DNA of 64,000 bases from Alloacidobacterium dinghuense (lineage in GTDB: Bacteria; Acidobacteriota; Terriglobia; Terriglobales; Acidobacteriaceae). The DNA lies in assembly GCF_014274465.1 (NCBI RefSeq), contig NZ_CP060394.1, forward strand, positions 3,224,001-3,288,000, read 5' to 3'. Positions 51,836-61,115 of this stretch are shown here, one piece after another (position 1 is the first letter of the stretch; the number at the start of each line of letters is the position of its first letter). The notes under the pieces are model-generated. The model was not told where the DNA came from, searched no databases, and saw only the letters and a program-made list of their open reading frames with translations. The position numbers and the translations under genes are program-made.

Positions 51836-54800
51836 TCAGTTCTCGAACTCGGGTTCAGGCACCGGCAACACATCTTTGTCTCCCGCAATCCAAACGTAGA
51901 TCGTGGGAAGTAGAAAGACGTTGATAGCCAGGGCGCCAACAAGACCGCCAACAATGACGATGGCGAAGGGACGTTGGGAGTCGGACCCAATGCCATGCGA
52001 CATTGCCGCCGGCAGCAGACCGAGAGTCGCAACCAGCATGGTCATCATGATGGGTCGCAGTCGAAGCACGGCGCCTTCGATTGCGGCTTCGAGGATCGAG
52101 TGGCCCTGCACGCGCAGTTGGTTGATGTATTCAAGCATGATGACTCCGGTTTGCACGGAGACGCCGAAGAGCGCGAGGAATCCAACCCCCGAGGACACGC
52201 TGAAGTTTGTGCGGGTGAGAAGCAGGGCAAGCAGACCCCCGATGGGAGCCATAGCCACGTTCACCATAATCAGCGCCGCCCATTTTCCAGACTTGAACAT
52301 CGTGTAGAGAATCACGAAGATCAGCAGGATAGTGATGGGCAACACGAGAAGCAGACGCTTCTGCGAGCGCTTCTGGCTTTCGTATTCTCCGGCCCAATCG
52401 ATGTGATATCCCGCAGGCAGAGTCACCTGCTTGTTGACCTTATCGATGGCCTCTTCGACTGTGCTGCCGAGGTCGCGTCCGCGAACGCTGTACTTCACGG
52501 CGATGTATCGCTGTTCTCCCTCGCGATAGATCTCTTCAGCGCCGTCGGTAGTGGCAATCTTGGTGAGTTGCGCCAGTGAAACGCGCTCGCCCGATGGAGA
52601 CAGCAGACGTACATTCTCGATGGCCTCACGCGTATCACGGTACGGCTCCTGATAACGGAGCACGAGATCGTAGCGAGCCTCGCCGCGCAGAACCTGGCTT
52701 ACAGCATTTCCGCCAACAGCAGTCTGAATCGCATCCTGCACATCGGCTACGTTGATTCCGAAGCGCGCGGCGGCCTGCCTGTCTACAGTAAAAGTGAGAT
52801 TCGGCTGGCCGATGACGCGAAACAAACCGAGATCCTCGATTCCGCGAATCTTGCTCATGATGCCAACGATCTCGTTGCCCTTCTGCTCCAGCGTTTTGAG
52901 ATCGTCGCCGTAGATCTTGACCGCCAACTCACCTTTCACGCCGCTGACTGCCTCCTCGACGTTATCGGAGATAGGCTGCGAGAAATTCCAGATAACTCCG
53001 GGCATCTTCCCCAATTGCTCGTTCATGGAGGCGATCAAGTCCTCTTTGTCTTGGTGGAAGACCGGCCGCCAGTCTTCTTTTGGCTTCAGCCCGACGTAGT
53101 ATTCGGTGTTGAAGAAGCCGGTTGTGTCGGTGCCGTCGTCGGCTCGGCCAACCTGGCTGGTGGTCTCGGTTACTTCGGGGAACGAGGCCAGCAGCACCCG
53201 CGCTTTGTTTGCGATCGCCACGCTCTCGTCGGGGCCGGTGCTCGGCGCCAGCGTTCCGCGAACCCAGATGGCTCCTTCATCGAGGTGGGGAAGAAATTCC
53301 GATCCGATGACACCGCTAAACGCCAGATAGCCGGACACCGCAAGCATCAAGCCTGCGCCACCAACTGTCACGTATCGATAGCGAATGGCAGACGCGGCAG
53401 TGCTTCTGTAGTGCTTGATAAGCCATGCCAGGACCGGGTTGTGCCACTCTTTGGCGTCTCGGCGGAACAAGAAGCTGGACAGAACCGGTGCGAGCAACAT
53501 GGAGAAGATCAGCGCGCCCAGCAGAGCAAAGGCGACTGTCCATGCCATCGGCTTGAAGAGACGGCCCTCAACTGCCTGCAGCGTAAAGATCGGCAGATAC
53601 GCGGTGATGATGATGCCGATGGCGTAGAAAACCGGCCGCTGCACTTCATGCGCAGCATCGCGAATTCTTTCGAGCGGAGTCTGCGATCCGTGACCGTTGC
53701 GGTTGAGGTGTCGGACGATGTTCTCGACCATGACCACGGCGCCGTCAACAACCATGCCAAAGTCCAACGCACCCAGGGAAAGAAGGTTGGCCGGTATGTG
53801 GCGGAGGTCGAGAAGGATAGAGGCGAACAGCAGCGAGAACGGGATGGTGAGCGCAACAATCAAAGCGCCGCGCGCGTTGCCGAGGAAGAGAAAGAGAACG
53901 ATCACCACCAGCACAATTCCCTCGGTGAGGTTGTGCAGCACGGTGTGCGTGGTGTAGTGAATCAGGTCGCTGCGATCGAGAAATGGAACAACCTTCACGC
54001 TCTTGGGGAGAATCCGATCATTCAGTTCCCGCACTTTCGCTTCAATGCCGCGCAGCACAGGGTCAGAGTCATCGCCTTTTTGAAGAAGCAGGATGCCCTC
54101 AACGACATCCGGATTATCGACAAGTTTTCCGTCGACCCGGCGAATGGTCCTGCCATTCTGCCCCAGGCGAATTTTCGGACCTTGCTCGACTATGGCAATA
54201 TCTTTCACACGCAGTGCTGTTCCAGCCTGCGTTTTGATTACGGTATTTTCAATGTCCTGTACGCGTGAAACAAGTCCGACGGCCTGTACATTGATTTGCT
54301 GCGAGCCAGCGACGATGAAGCTGCCGCCCGCATTGGTGTTGTTGTTCGCAAGCTGCTGCTCAACCTGCGCAATGCTTAATCCGTAGGAGACGAGCTTGTC
54401 GGGATCGAGACGTATCTGGTATTCCTTCGTCTCTCCGCCGAGGCTGGAGACATCGACGACTCCTGGAACTTGCTTGAATTGTTTTTCGAGAGTCCAGTCT
54501 TCGATGGACTTGAGTTCCATCACATCGATTTCGGGATTCTTGCTTTCGAGTGAGTAAAAGTAAATTTGTCCGACCGGACTCCAGTCCGTACCCAGCTGCG
54601 GCGTGAGACCCGTTGGCAGCGAAACCATCCCCATTCGCTCAACGACTGTCTCGCGGTTCCACTTGTTATCAGAGTCATCGTCGAAGATGAGCATGATGCT
54701 CGACAGACCAGCCAGCGTAGTAGAGCGCAGATGCTGCAGGTGCGGAATGCCTGCCATCTGGATTTCTGTCGGGACAGTCACTTGCTGCTCGATGTCCTCT

Positions 54801-54973
54801 GCTGAATGTCCCGGCCATTGCGTAATGATGTTGACATAGTTGTTGGCTACGTCTGGATAGGCTTCGACGGGCAGATTGTGAAACGAGACGATACCCCATA
54901 CGAAAAGCAGAATCGCCCCGCCCAGCACGAGGAATCGATTGTTTAGCGCAAAGTCGACGATCCGTCGAATCAT
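51836..54973 (-). CDS. HME-type RND metal efflux pump
   Basis: This is a 1045-residue RND transporter of the heavy-metal (CusA/CzcA) branch. The fourth helix carries LDFGMVVDGAVVMVEN with the two Asp and the Glu that mark proton-coupled cation export in CzcA. The N-terminus MIRRIVDFALNNRFLVLGGA and the late GVSVQTGVIMLEYINQ block are family-typical. Length is normal. The start overlaps the adaptor stop by 4 bases. The exported ion (Cu, Ag, Co, Zn or Cd) cannot be decided by reading. Confidence 0.92.
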   Translation of the reverse strand: MIRRIVDFALNNRFLVLGGAILLFVWGIVSFHNLPVEAYPDVANNYVNIITQWPGHSAEDIEQQVTVPTEIQMAGIPHLQHLRSTTLAGLSSIMLIFDDDSDNKWNRETVVERMGMVSLPTGLTPQLGTDWSPVGQIYFYSLESKNPEIDVMELKSIEDWTLEKQFKQVPGVVDVSSLGGETKEYQIRLDPDKLVSYGLSIAQVEQQLANNNTNAGGSFIVAGSQQINVQAVGLVSRVQDIENTVIKTQAGTALRVKDIAIVEQGPKIRLGQNGRTIRRVDGKLVDNPDVVEGILLLQKGDDSDPVLRGIEAKVRELNDRILPKSVKVVPFLDRSDLIHYTTHTVLHNLTEGIVLVVIVLFLFLGNARGALIVALTIPFSLLFASILLDLRHIPANLLSLGALDFGMVVDGAVVMVENIVRHLNRNGHGSQTPLERIRDAAHEVQRPVFYAIGIIITAYLPIFTLQAVEGRLFKPMAWTVAFALLGALIFSMLLAPVLSSFLFRRDAKEWHNPVLAWLIKHYRSTAASAIRYRYVTVGGAGLMLAVSGYLAFSGVIGSEFLPHLDEGAIWVRGTLAPSTGPDESVAIANKARVLLASFPEVTETTSQVGRADDGTDTTGFFNTEYYVGLKPKEDWRPVFHQDKEDLIASMNEQLGKMPGVIWNFSQPISDNVEEAVSGVKGELAVKIYGDDLKTLEQKGNEIVGIMSKIRGIEDLGLFRVIGQPNLTFTVDRQAAARFGINVADVQDAIQTAVGGNAVSQVLRGEARYDLVLRYQEPYRDTREAIENVRLLSPSGERVSLAQLTKIATTDGAEEIYREGEQRYIAVKYSVRGRDLGSTVEEAIDKVNKQVTLPAGYHIDWAGEYESQKRSQKRLLLVLPITILLIFVILYTMFKSGKWAALIMVNVAMAPIGGLLALLLTRTNFSVSSGVGFLALFGVSVQTGVIMLEYINQLRVQGHSILEAAIEGAVLRLRPIMMTMLVATLGLLPAAMSHGIGSDSQRPFAIVIVGGLVGALAINVFLLPTIYVWIAGDKDVLPVPEPEFEN

Positions 54974-56109
54974 TGCGCCTCCAGAGTCGATTCGAATTGA
55001 AGTACATTCGAGACAACCTGTTGACCGGGATTGATGCCGGAAAGAATCTCCTGCCTGTTCCCCGGCAGCATCTGGCCTCCGTGTATTTCCACTCGCCGGA
55101 ACTTGTTGTCGTCGGCAGGAACGAAGACCCAGTCGCGATCATGCAGGTGCAGCACAGCGGACGCGGGCACAACGGCGTGATCTTCGATTTTCCTGCTCTG
55201 GAATGTAGCAGTGACGAACATTCCGACTTTCAAAAAGCCGGGATTGCGAACCTCGATTCGCACCTTCGCGGTGCGGATGCTCGGATCGAGGATCGGTTGA
55301 ATATCGGAGATTCGACCTGTGATTGGTTTGTCTGGAAAAGCGTTGGCGGTGATGACGGCGGATTGGCCCAGGGCAATCTTCGAAAGATCGTTTTCATAGA
55401 CATCACAGATCACCCAGACGACGGATAGATCGGCTATCGTAAACAAGGTCGACGAGCCGGAAAAGGTGACGCCGGCAGCAGCGGAATTCGTCACGTTCTG
55501 CGCAATGATGACTCCTGAGATCGGCGCATAGACCGGGACAATGCTTGACGGATGGTCTTTCTTTACTCCGAGGGTGTTTAGCTGATCCTCGGCCGCGGTC
55601 AAGTCTGCCTTGGCGTCTTTTTCTGTATCCTCGGCCTGTTCCAGCATGCCGAGCGAAATGGCGCCGTGATCGTAGAGGTCGTGCGCGCGAGCGTAGGCTT
55701 TGTTCGCAAGCTGTTCGTCGTTGGCGGCCTTCAGGTAGGTATCGAATGCGCTCGTGATGTCAGGGCTCTGCACCTTCAGGAGCAGATCGCCTTTCTTCAC
55801 GTCGTCGCCGAGACGGGCTTTTATATCCACAACGCGGCCGCTGGCGAGCGAGATAACCGGGACTTCGCGAGCAATATCCGGATTCACCGATCCGGTAACT
55901 TTCAACTCCGTGGGAGCTTCAACCTGATCGGCGCGAATGAGCGGAAATTGATCCGGCTTATCAACGGTGACGAGACTCATGTCGCCGGTTGGCACGGTCT
56001 GCGTCGCAGGAGGCGCGCCGTCTGTAGGATTGAATTTCTTCTCACAGGCCGCGAGTGAAAGGCAGACAGCGAGGCAGCAAATGGATTTCAGAGCAGACTT
56101 ACTTGTCAT
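54970..56109 (-). CDS. RND adaptor (HlyD-type), lipoprotein
   Basis: This is a 379-residue membrane fusion protein. The signal ends in LSLAAC with the lipid Cys at 22. A biotinyl/lipoyl-like motif (LGDDVKKGDLLLKVQSPDIT) and a helical hairpin (about 130-195) are followed by the beta-barrel domain. The ATG at 56109 follows GAGGTGA; a longer frame to 56256 would lack the lipoprotein signal. It overlaps the outer membrane gene by 4 bases. It bridges pump and outer membrane channel. Confidence 0.9.
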   Translation of the reverse strand: MTSKSALKSICCLAVCLSLAACEKKFNPTDGAPPATQTVPTGDMSLVTVDKPDQFPLIRADQVEAPTELKVTGSVNPDIAREVPVISLASGRVVDIKARLGDDVKKGDLLLKVQSPDITSAFDTYLKAANDEQLANKAYARAHDLYDHGAISLGMLEQAEDTEKDAKADLTAAEDQLNTLGVKKDHPSSIVPVYAPISGVIIAQNVTNSAAAGVTFSGSSTLFTIADLSVVWVICDVYENDLSKIALGQSAVITANAFPDKPITGRISDIQPILDPSIRTAKVRIEVRNPGFLKVGMFVTATFQSRKIEDHAVVPASAVLHLHDRDWVFVPADDNKFRRVEIHGGQMLPGNRQEILSGINPGQQVVSNVLQFESTLEAQ

Positions 56110-57392
56110 TGGATCACCTCGCGTCCTACGGCCAGATTCAACTGGCCTGCTGCGGTCAGGTAAGCGCCGATCAATTGCAGATACGCCATCTGCACATTGC
56201 GGTAGTCGCTCTGTGCATTGAGAAAATCCATGAGCGACGCGCCCCCATGCTGCCATGCATATGTCACCGTTTCTCGCACGCGCACGGCCTGTGCCAGGTA
56301 TTTGTCCTTGTACGGGCGCAACAGGATCAGATTGCTGTTCACCTGCACATACGCCGAATCCACATCGCCGAATACCTGCGCGCGCGTTGCATCCGTCAGT
56401 TCCTGATTGCGGCCAATATCGAGCAGCGTGCGCTGCTTCTCGCCCTGGTTGCGATCGAAAATGCGCAGCGGAATACTGACGCTGGCGCCCAGGGTATTAA
56501 TGCCGTTGGGGTTGTTGTTCGATGAGTTGTACGTATACCAGCCGCTGAAGGTCGGATCAGTTGAACCATTCGCAATGGCCAGCTTGTGGTTGGTATCGGC
56601 CTGCTGTACCGCCTGGAGCGCGGCTCTCAAGTCCGGCCGGTTATCAAGAGCAATCTGATGAAAGGAATCCAGCGGTTGCAATTGGTCTGTGAAGTCGAAT
56701 GTTCCTTGTATATCGAACTGGTCTACAGGTGTCCTGTCATTGAGGAGTTGCAGAAGCTGAATCTTCGAAGTGCGCAGGTTGACTTCCGCGGTCTGCAAAT
56801 CTGACTCGTACTGGACTCTCTGCAACTCAATCCGGTCCAGATCAATCTGCGCCAGATCGCCTGCTTTGAAGCGCGCGCGGCTGATGTCGATGATTTTGTC
56901 GTAATAATCCAGCTCCTGACGAGAGAGATCCACGATGGCCTTTGCCTGCAGCGTCGAAACAAAGGCGACGCGCAGATTGAACACGAGGTTTCTCTCCAGA
57001 TCCTCGTGCTGTGACGCTGCAATCTGCGTTCCTTCCTGCGCGCTCTCGAGCCGAAGCTCCCGCTTGTGCTCGCGCTCATGCAGGTAACTCAATGTGGGAA
57101 CAACATAGGTCCCCTTGAGCGGAGTCCAGGTCGAGTCATGGGGCGCAATCTGCGTCCCGTCTTGTGACAGCGTGAACTGTGGGTTCGGACGCAAATACGC
57201 CGTGATTTCTTCGGCCTTCATCTCCTGCACGTTGAGCTCATCCGCCTTCAGCGCTGGATTTGCCGATTCAAACTTCGTCTTCACCTGATCCCAGGTGAGA
57301 CTCGCCTGGCCGCAGGCCAGAAGAGGCGATGCCAACAGAAGTCCCAGGACGGCGGGGCCGCGGATGTCGAATAAAGATTTTGTAGTTTGCAT
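56106..57392 (-). CDS. TolC-type outer membrane efflux protein
   Basis: This is a 428-residue outer membrane factor of the CzcC/CusC-like type. A signal peptide covers about residues 1-29. The body has two TolC repeats with long helices (LNVQEMKAEEITAYL, VRVRETVTYAWQHGGASLMD near the end). It is the first gene of the operon, on the - strand. No lipobox. The upstream region is shared with the divergent kinase gene. Confidence 0.87.
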   Translation of the reverse strand: MQTTKSLFDIRGPAVLGLLLASPLLACGQASLTWDQVKTKFESANPALKADELNVQEMKAEEITAYLRPNPQFTLSQDGTQIAPHDSTWTPLKGTYVVPTLSYLHEREHKRELRLESAQEGTQIAASQHEDLERNLVFNLRVAFVSTLQAKAIVDLSRQELDYYDKIIDISRARFKAGDLAQIDLDRIELQRVQYESDLQTAEVNLRTSKIQLLQLLNDRTPVDQFDIQGTFDFTDQLQPLDSFHQIALDNRPDLRAALQAVQQADTNHKLAIANGSTDPTFSGWYTYNSSNNNPNGINTLGASVSIPLRIFDRNQGEKQRTLLDIGRNQELTDATRAQVFGDVDSAYVQVNSNLILLRPYKDKYLAQAVRVRETVTYAWQHGGASLMDFLNAQSDYRNVQMAYLQLIGAYLTAAGQLNLAVGREVIQ

Positions 57393-57586
57393 TCGAGAAC
57401 TCTTGTAATCTCACGAGGAACGCTCAGGAGCGTGGGCTCCCAATCGCAGAAACGCTGCTCATGTGGCAGATAGTTTTCAGCATAGGTTGCTGACAACTAC
57501 GCGTGGCGCTATCTTTCAGGTATCGCGATGCATCTTTAAGCCATTGCCCCCTATCTTTTGGCCAAACATCCTTTCAGTTGAATCGT

Positions 57587-57615
57587 TTGACAGGGAGTGG
57601 CATCAGCGATATCTA
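57587..57615 (+). promoter_or_regulatory. Candidate sigma-70 promoter for kinase gene
   Basis: TTGACA at 57587-57592 is separated by 17 bases from TATCTA at 57610-57615, 50 bases before the kinase ATG. It is a moderate match on the -10 side. Confidence 0.4.
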
Positions 57616-57664
57616 CAATGGAGCTAGGGCTGCGCGCGTATACTGCGCAGCATCTCGGGAGCTT

Positions 57665-59053
57665 ATGTTCGCGGCACTATTCAAGGGAAACAAGCGATCA
57701 GTCCTGCTCAAGGCAGGAGTCATGATCGCTGCGATCGCCCTCTTAGACTGGCGGATTGTCGGCGAGATTCCTCTTGGATTTCTCTACCTCCTTCCCATGC
57801 TGGCGATTGGCTTTGTGCTCAGCCCCGCTGAGATATGCCTCTTTGCAGTCTTATGCACTCTGCTGTCGGAAGTATTTGACGATCTCAGGTGGACTCTGCG
57901 CACGGGCTTGTCCCGCGATGTGCTCTACTTCGTCGCATTCCTCGGTGCAGGCTTCTACGTTCGCAGCGTGAGCCTCAGTCGCAAAGCCGCTTTGCAGCAT
58001 CTTCACGAAATTGAGAGTCAAAGAGATGCGCGCCGCGAAGCAGAAGAGCAATTGACCATTCTGATTGAAAGCAGCCCCGCGGCGATTGTTACCACGGAGG
58101 CCGATGGCAGAGTCCTGATGGCAAATGAGGCCGCTCACCGTCTGCTGGGTGTTCCACAAAAGGAACTGCAGGGGCGAATCATCTATCGCTATCTGCCTTC
58201 TCTGACAAATGTCTCCAGATATGAAGCCTCGCAGCATTTTCGCACCGTCATGCAGGCTCGCGGACAACGCGAAGATGGCGAAACTTTTCTGGCTGACATT
58301 TGTTTCTCAACCTATCGCACAAACGCCGGGTCGCGCCTGACCGCGATGGTGCTGGATGCTTCGGAGGAATTTCGCACACACGAGGTGTCCGGCCTGCAGC
58401 AACTTCTTGTTGGATCCCGGATCGCCATTGGCGCCGTTTCCCATGAGATTCGCAATGTTTCTGGCGCCATCGGCGTTGTTCACCAGAACCTCGCGCACTC
58501 TGGTTCGCTCAACGGCAATAAGGATTTCGAAGCACTTGGAAACCTTGTGGTCGCGCTTGAACGCATCGCCAACGTAAACCTTCGACAACCGAGCGATCAA
58601 GCCTCTGTCATCGATCTTGCAGCGCTGCTTGATGAATTGAAGATCGTGGTTGCGCCCTCGTTACAAGAAGAGGAGATCACGTCACGCTGGTTGACTGAGG
58701 CTGGCCTGCCGCTCGTTTGGGCAGATCGGCCAAGTCTCATGCAGGTGTTTCTCAACCTGATCACCAACAGTGTCCGTGCGCTTTCCAAAAACAGCGATCG
58801 GGTGCTTAACGTTACTGCGAAATACGACGGCACCCAGGTCGTGGTGGAATTCTCAGACAACGGAGGAGGCGTCGTTCGCCCGGAAGATCTTTTTCGTCCT
58901 TTTCAGGCTGGAGCTGCAGCAACCGGCTTGGGCCTCTACCTATCGCGTGCGTTCATGCGTTCCTTCGGTGGGGATCTGCGTTACAAACCAATTCCTGACG
59001 GCGCCTGCTTTGTTGTTCATTTGACTCCCGCGCTGTCGACGGGGCAGGAATAA
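57665..59053 (+). CDS. Membrane histidine kinase with PAS domain
   Basis: This is a 462-residue sensor kinase. Three or four membrane helices lie in the first ~105 residues. A PAS domain follows (about 130-245, IESSPAAIVTTEADGRVLMA). The phospho-acceptor is H260 in AVSHEIRN. The ATP-binding domain carries NLITNSVRAL, SDNGGGV and GLGLYLSRAF. The ATG at 57665 follows GGGAG; earlier in-frame starts to 57503 lack a ribosome site. The gene is divergent from the metal efflux operon and 3 bases before its response regulator. The kinase may sense envelope or metal stress. Confidence 0.88.
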   Translation: MFAALFKGNKRSVLLKAGVMIAAIALLDWRIVGEIPLGFLYLLPMLAIGFVLSPAEICLFAVLCTLLSEVFDDLRWTLRTGLSRDVLYFVAFLGAGFYVRSVSLSRKAALQHLHEIESQRDARREAEEQLTILIESSPAAIVTTEADGRVLMANEAAHRLLGVPQKELQGRIIYRYLPSLTNVSRYEASQHFRTVMQARGQREDGETFLADICFSTYRTNAGSRLTAMVLDASEEFRTHEVSGLQQLLVGSRIAIGAVSHEIRNVSGAIGVVHQNLAHSGSLNGNKDFEALGNLVVALERIANVNLRQPSDQASVIDLAALLDELKIVVAPSLQEEEITSRWLTEAGLPLVWADRPSLMQVFLNLITNSVRALSKNSDRVLNVTAKYDGTQVVVEFSDNGGGVVRPEDLFRPFQAGAAATGLGLYLSRAFMRSFGGDLRYKPIPDGACFVVHLTPALSTGQE

Positions 59054-59056
59054 TCT

Positions 59057-59722
59057 GTGGATGAAATTCGCATACTGATGGTGGACGACCACAGCCTCTT
59101 TCGCGAAAGCCTTAGCAGGTTTCTGGAGACTGATCCCACCTTCCGCGTGGTCGGCCAATGCCGAACCATAACCGAAGCGATTGCCGCATATTCTCAGACG
59201 CCAACCGATGTCGTTCTGCTGGACTATGATCTCGGCGAAGAACAGGGTTCCCGATTGCTCTCCGAATTAAAGAGTCAGCTTCGCGAACCAAGAGTCCTTA
59301 TGGTTACGGCGGGCATGTCCGACGCGAGTACGCTCGAAGCGATGGAAGCCGGCGCCTCAGGAGTCTTTCTGAAGCACAGCAGCCTCGACCAACTGATCTC
59401 TGCCATCCATCAGGTTGTGAAGGGTGAGATCTGGCTGGACAAAGGCGCCGCTCATTCTCTTTTTGGGCGCGGTAGTACACAAAAGGTGCGTTTCGAGCGC
59501 GTCCGTCCTCTGACAATCCGGCAGGGCGAAGTATTGCGAGGCATTCTGGACGGGCTGACGAACAAAGAAATAGCCTGGAATCTCAAGGTCTCCGAAAGTT
59601 CAGTCAAGGCCGTGATTCAGGAGCTATTTCACAAGGCGGGAGTGAGAACGCGGAGTCAGCTCGTGCGCATCGTCATCGAACGGCATCCCTCGGATTGGCT
59701 GAGACCCGACAGCGCCGAATAA
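59057..59722 (+). CDS. NarL/LuxR-type response regulator
   Basis: This is a 221-residue regulator starting at GTG, 3 bases after the kinase. The receiver domain has D56 in VVLLDYDLGEEQ as the phosphorylation site, with D10/D11 in the acidic pocket. The LuxR HTH covers about 155-215 (RQGEVLRGILDGLTNKEIAW and SSVKAVIQELFHKAG). It is the natural partner of the kinase upstream. Targets may be the efflux operon or the sites at 59825-59863. Confidence 0.92.
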   Translation: MDEIRILMVDDHSLFRESLSRFLETDPTFRVVGQCRTITEAIAAYSQTPTDVVLLDYDLGEEQGSRLLSELKSQLREPRVLMVTAGMSDASTLEAMEAGASGVFLKHSSLDQLISAIHQVVKGEIWLDKGAAHSLFGRGSTQKVRFERVRPLTIRQGEVLRGILDGLTNKEIAWNLKVSESSVKAVIQELFHKAGVRTRSQLVRIVIERHPSDWLRPDSAE

Positions 59723-60073
59723 ATTTCTGAAAGAAAATAAAGTTGGAACTTTCGCCTTGCAGTGACGTATTAGTTAGCAGCAGTAACAGATTAGTTATCT
59801 AGTTTGCAGGAAATTTAAGCAGTCTACGAAGATTTTCGTTGACTTCCTACGAAATACTTCGTATAAGAATCTTAACGAATGCCAATCTGCTTCGGCAGGC
59901 TGTCGAGACACTATTGAGGGCGTATTGTTGAGGAATATGTCATTAAGCTGAATCTTTATTAGCGCCCAATCTCTTTGCCGATGGATCCGGTCGGCGAAGA
60001 GAGTTGTCATTCTCACTCCTGGGTGGTCGCACTATTTCTCGCTTGACTCGAAAAGCGGGCAAATGGAGACGAT
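59723..60073. other. 351-base intergenic region with inverted repeats
   Basis: No gene is seen here. The stretch is AT-rich, with two inverted repeats of the same design at 59825-59863 (separate entry) and repeated GTTAG/TTAGTTA runs at about 59770-59800. It probably holds the promoter and control sites of the gene at 60074. Confidence 0.5.
59825..59863. promoter_or_regulatory. Two TACGAA-N4-TTCGTA type operator sites
   Basis: TACGAAGATTTTCGTT (59825-59840) and TACGAAATACTTCGTA (59848-59863) share the same arms and four-base centre. The second is a perfect inverted repeat. Their centres are 23 bases apart. They lie after the response regulator and before the exported protein gene. They may be sites for that regulator. 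Confidence 0.5.
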
Positions 60074-61018
60074 ATGCGGCGATTCTCAGGAGTTTGGTTA
60101 GCCCTTCTTGCGTTTTTCGCAGTTCCCCTCAGCTCAGCCCTGTCTTCTGATCCGAGACTTCTTTCCCTGGTTCCTCCCGGCGCGCAGATTATTGCCGGAA
60201 TGGATTCACCAGCGCCGCCGGGACGGCCGGGTAGTTTCGTACTCATCACCCGCAACAACACCATCGACCTGGACGATTTCTTTGCGCTGACGGGCGTCGA
60301 CAGTACACGCAGGGTACATCACGCTGTATTTGCTGCCATTGGTGACACTCGGGGGGCCCTGAGTGAACACACTCTGATGATGAGCGGACATTTCGATGCG
60401 GCCCACATCTACAAGTCCGCAGTAGACAGCGGACAGCAGAGCATCAACTATCGCGGTGTGACGCTCCTTCAGATTCAGCCCTTCGCGCGCGAGCTCAACG
60501 AATTCACAGAAGTTCGCTGGCTCGCGATTCCCGATCCGGGTCTTCTTATCTTCGGAAGCGTCTCCAGTGTGCGCGAGGAACTCGACCGGTATCTTGCCAA
60601 CACAACAGCTGATGCGGCGCTGGTCAGCAGACTGGCGCACCTGCATAACGATGACGAGACCTGGTGCGTGATGTACGCGCCGAGTCAAAGCGACGATGTT
60701 CGGAAGGCATTGTGGGCTTTCGATTCGAAGCTCGCGGAGCTTGTTGGCAATGGCGATGAATTTGAATTTGGCATCCGCTTCCGCAAGCAGGTGGAATTCG
60801 AATATGAAGTTACGACGGCCTCTGCTGCCGCCACTCACAGCATTTCAGCCTCGCTCAAACAATCTCTCACCGGGCTCGGGATGGGATCTTCCCTGCTGCC
60901 CGATAATGATGTTACGGTGCGCGACAAGACTGTGCGCAGCCTGATCAAGATTCCCGTGCAGCGTTACAGTGACTGGCTGGCTGAAGTCTCAAAGCGTGAA
61001 CACGGCGGGAATTCCTGA
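60074..61018 (+). CDS. Exported protein of unknown function
   Basis: This is a 314-residue protein with a signal peptide (about 1-24). The body is rich in beta strands and short helices and has one Cys at 203. No known motif is seen. The protein follows the two-component genes and the operator-like repeats, and may be their output. The ATG at 60074 is preceded by GGAGACGAT. Confidence 0.55.
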   Translation: MRRFSGVWLALLAFFAVPLSSALSSDPRLLSLVPPGAQIIAGMDSPAPPGRPGSFVLITRNNTIDLDDFFALTGVDSTRRVHHAVFAAIGDTRGALSEHTLMMSGHFDAAHIYKSAVDSGQQSINYRGVTLLQIQPFARELNEFTEVRWLAIPDPGLLIFGSVSSVREELDRYLANTTADAALVSRLAHLHNDDETWCVMYAPSQSDDVRKALWAFDSKLAELVGNGDEFEFGIRFRKQVEFEYEVTTASAAATHSISASLKQSLTGLGMGSSLLPDNDVTVRDKTVRSLIKIPVQRYSDWLAEVSKREHGGNS

Positions 61019-61115
61019 AGCAGATTGCTCACTTAGGATTCGAGCGCGCTACGCCAGCTGGTCAGTTTCATTCGAGGAGAAATGGTTTGCAACTGACCAG
61101 GTGGCGATCACGGAA

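Noticed and set aside
53015-54268. Long + strand frame (417 codons) opposite the RND pump
   Set aside because: It is fully antisense to a conserved pump gene, has no ribosome site and a composition typical of the complement of GC-rich codons.
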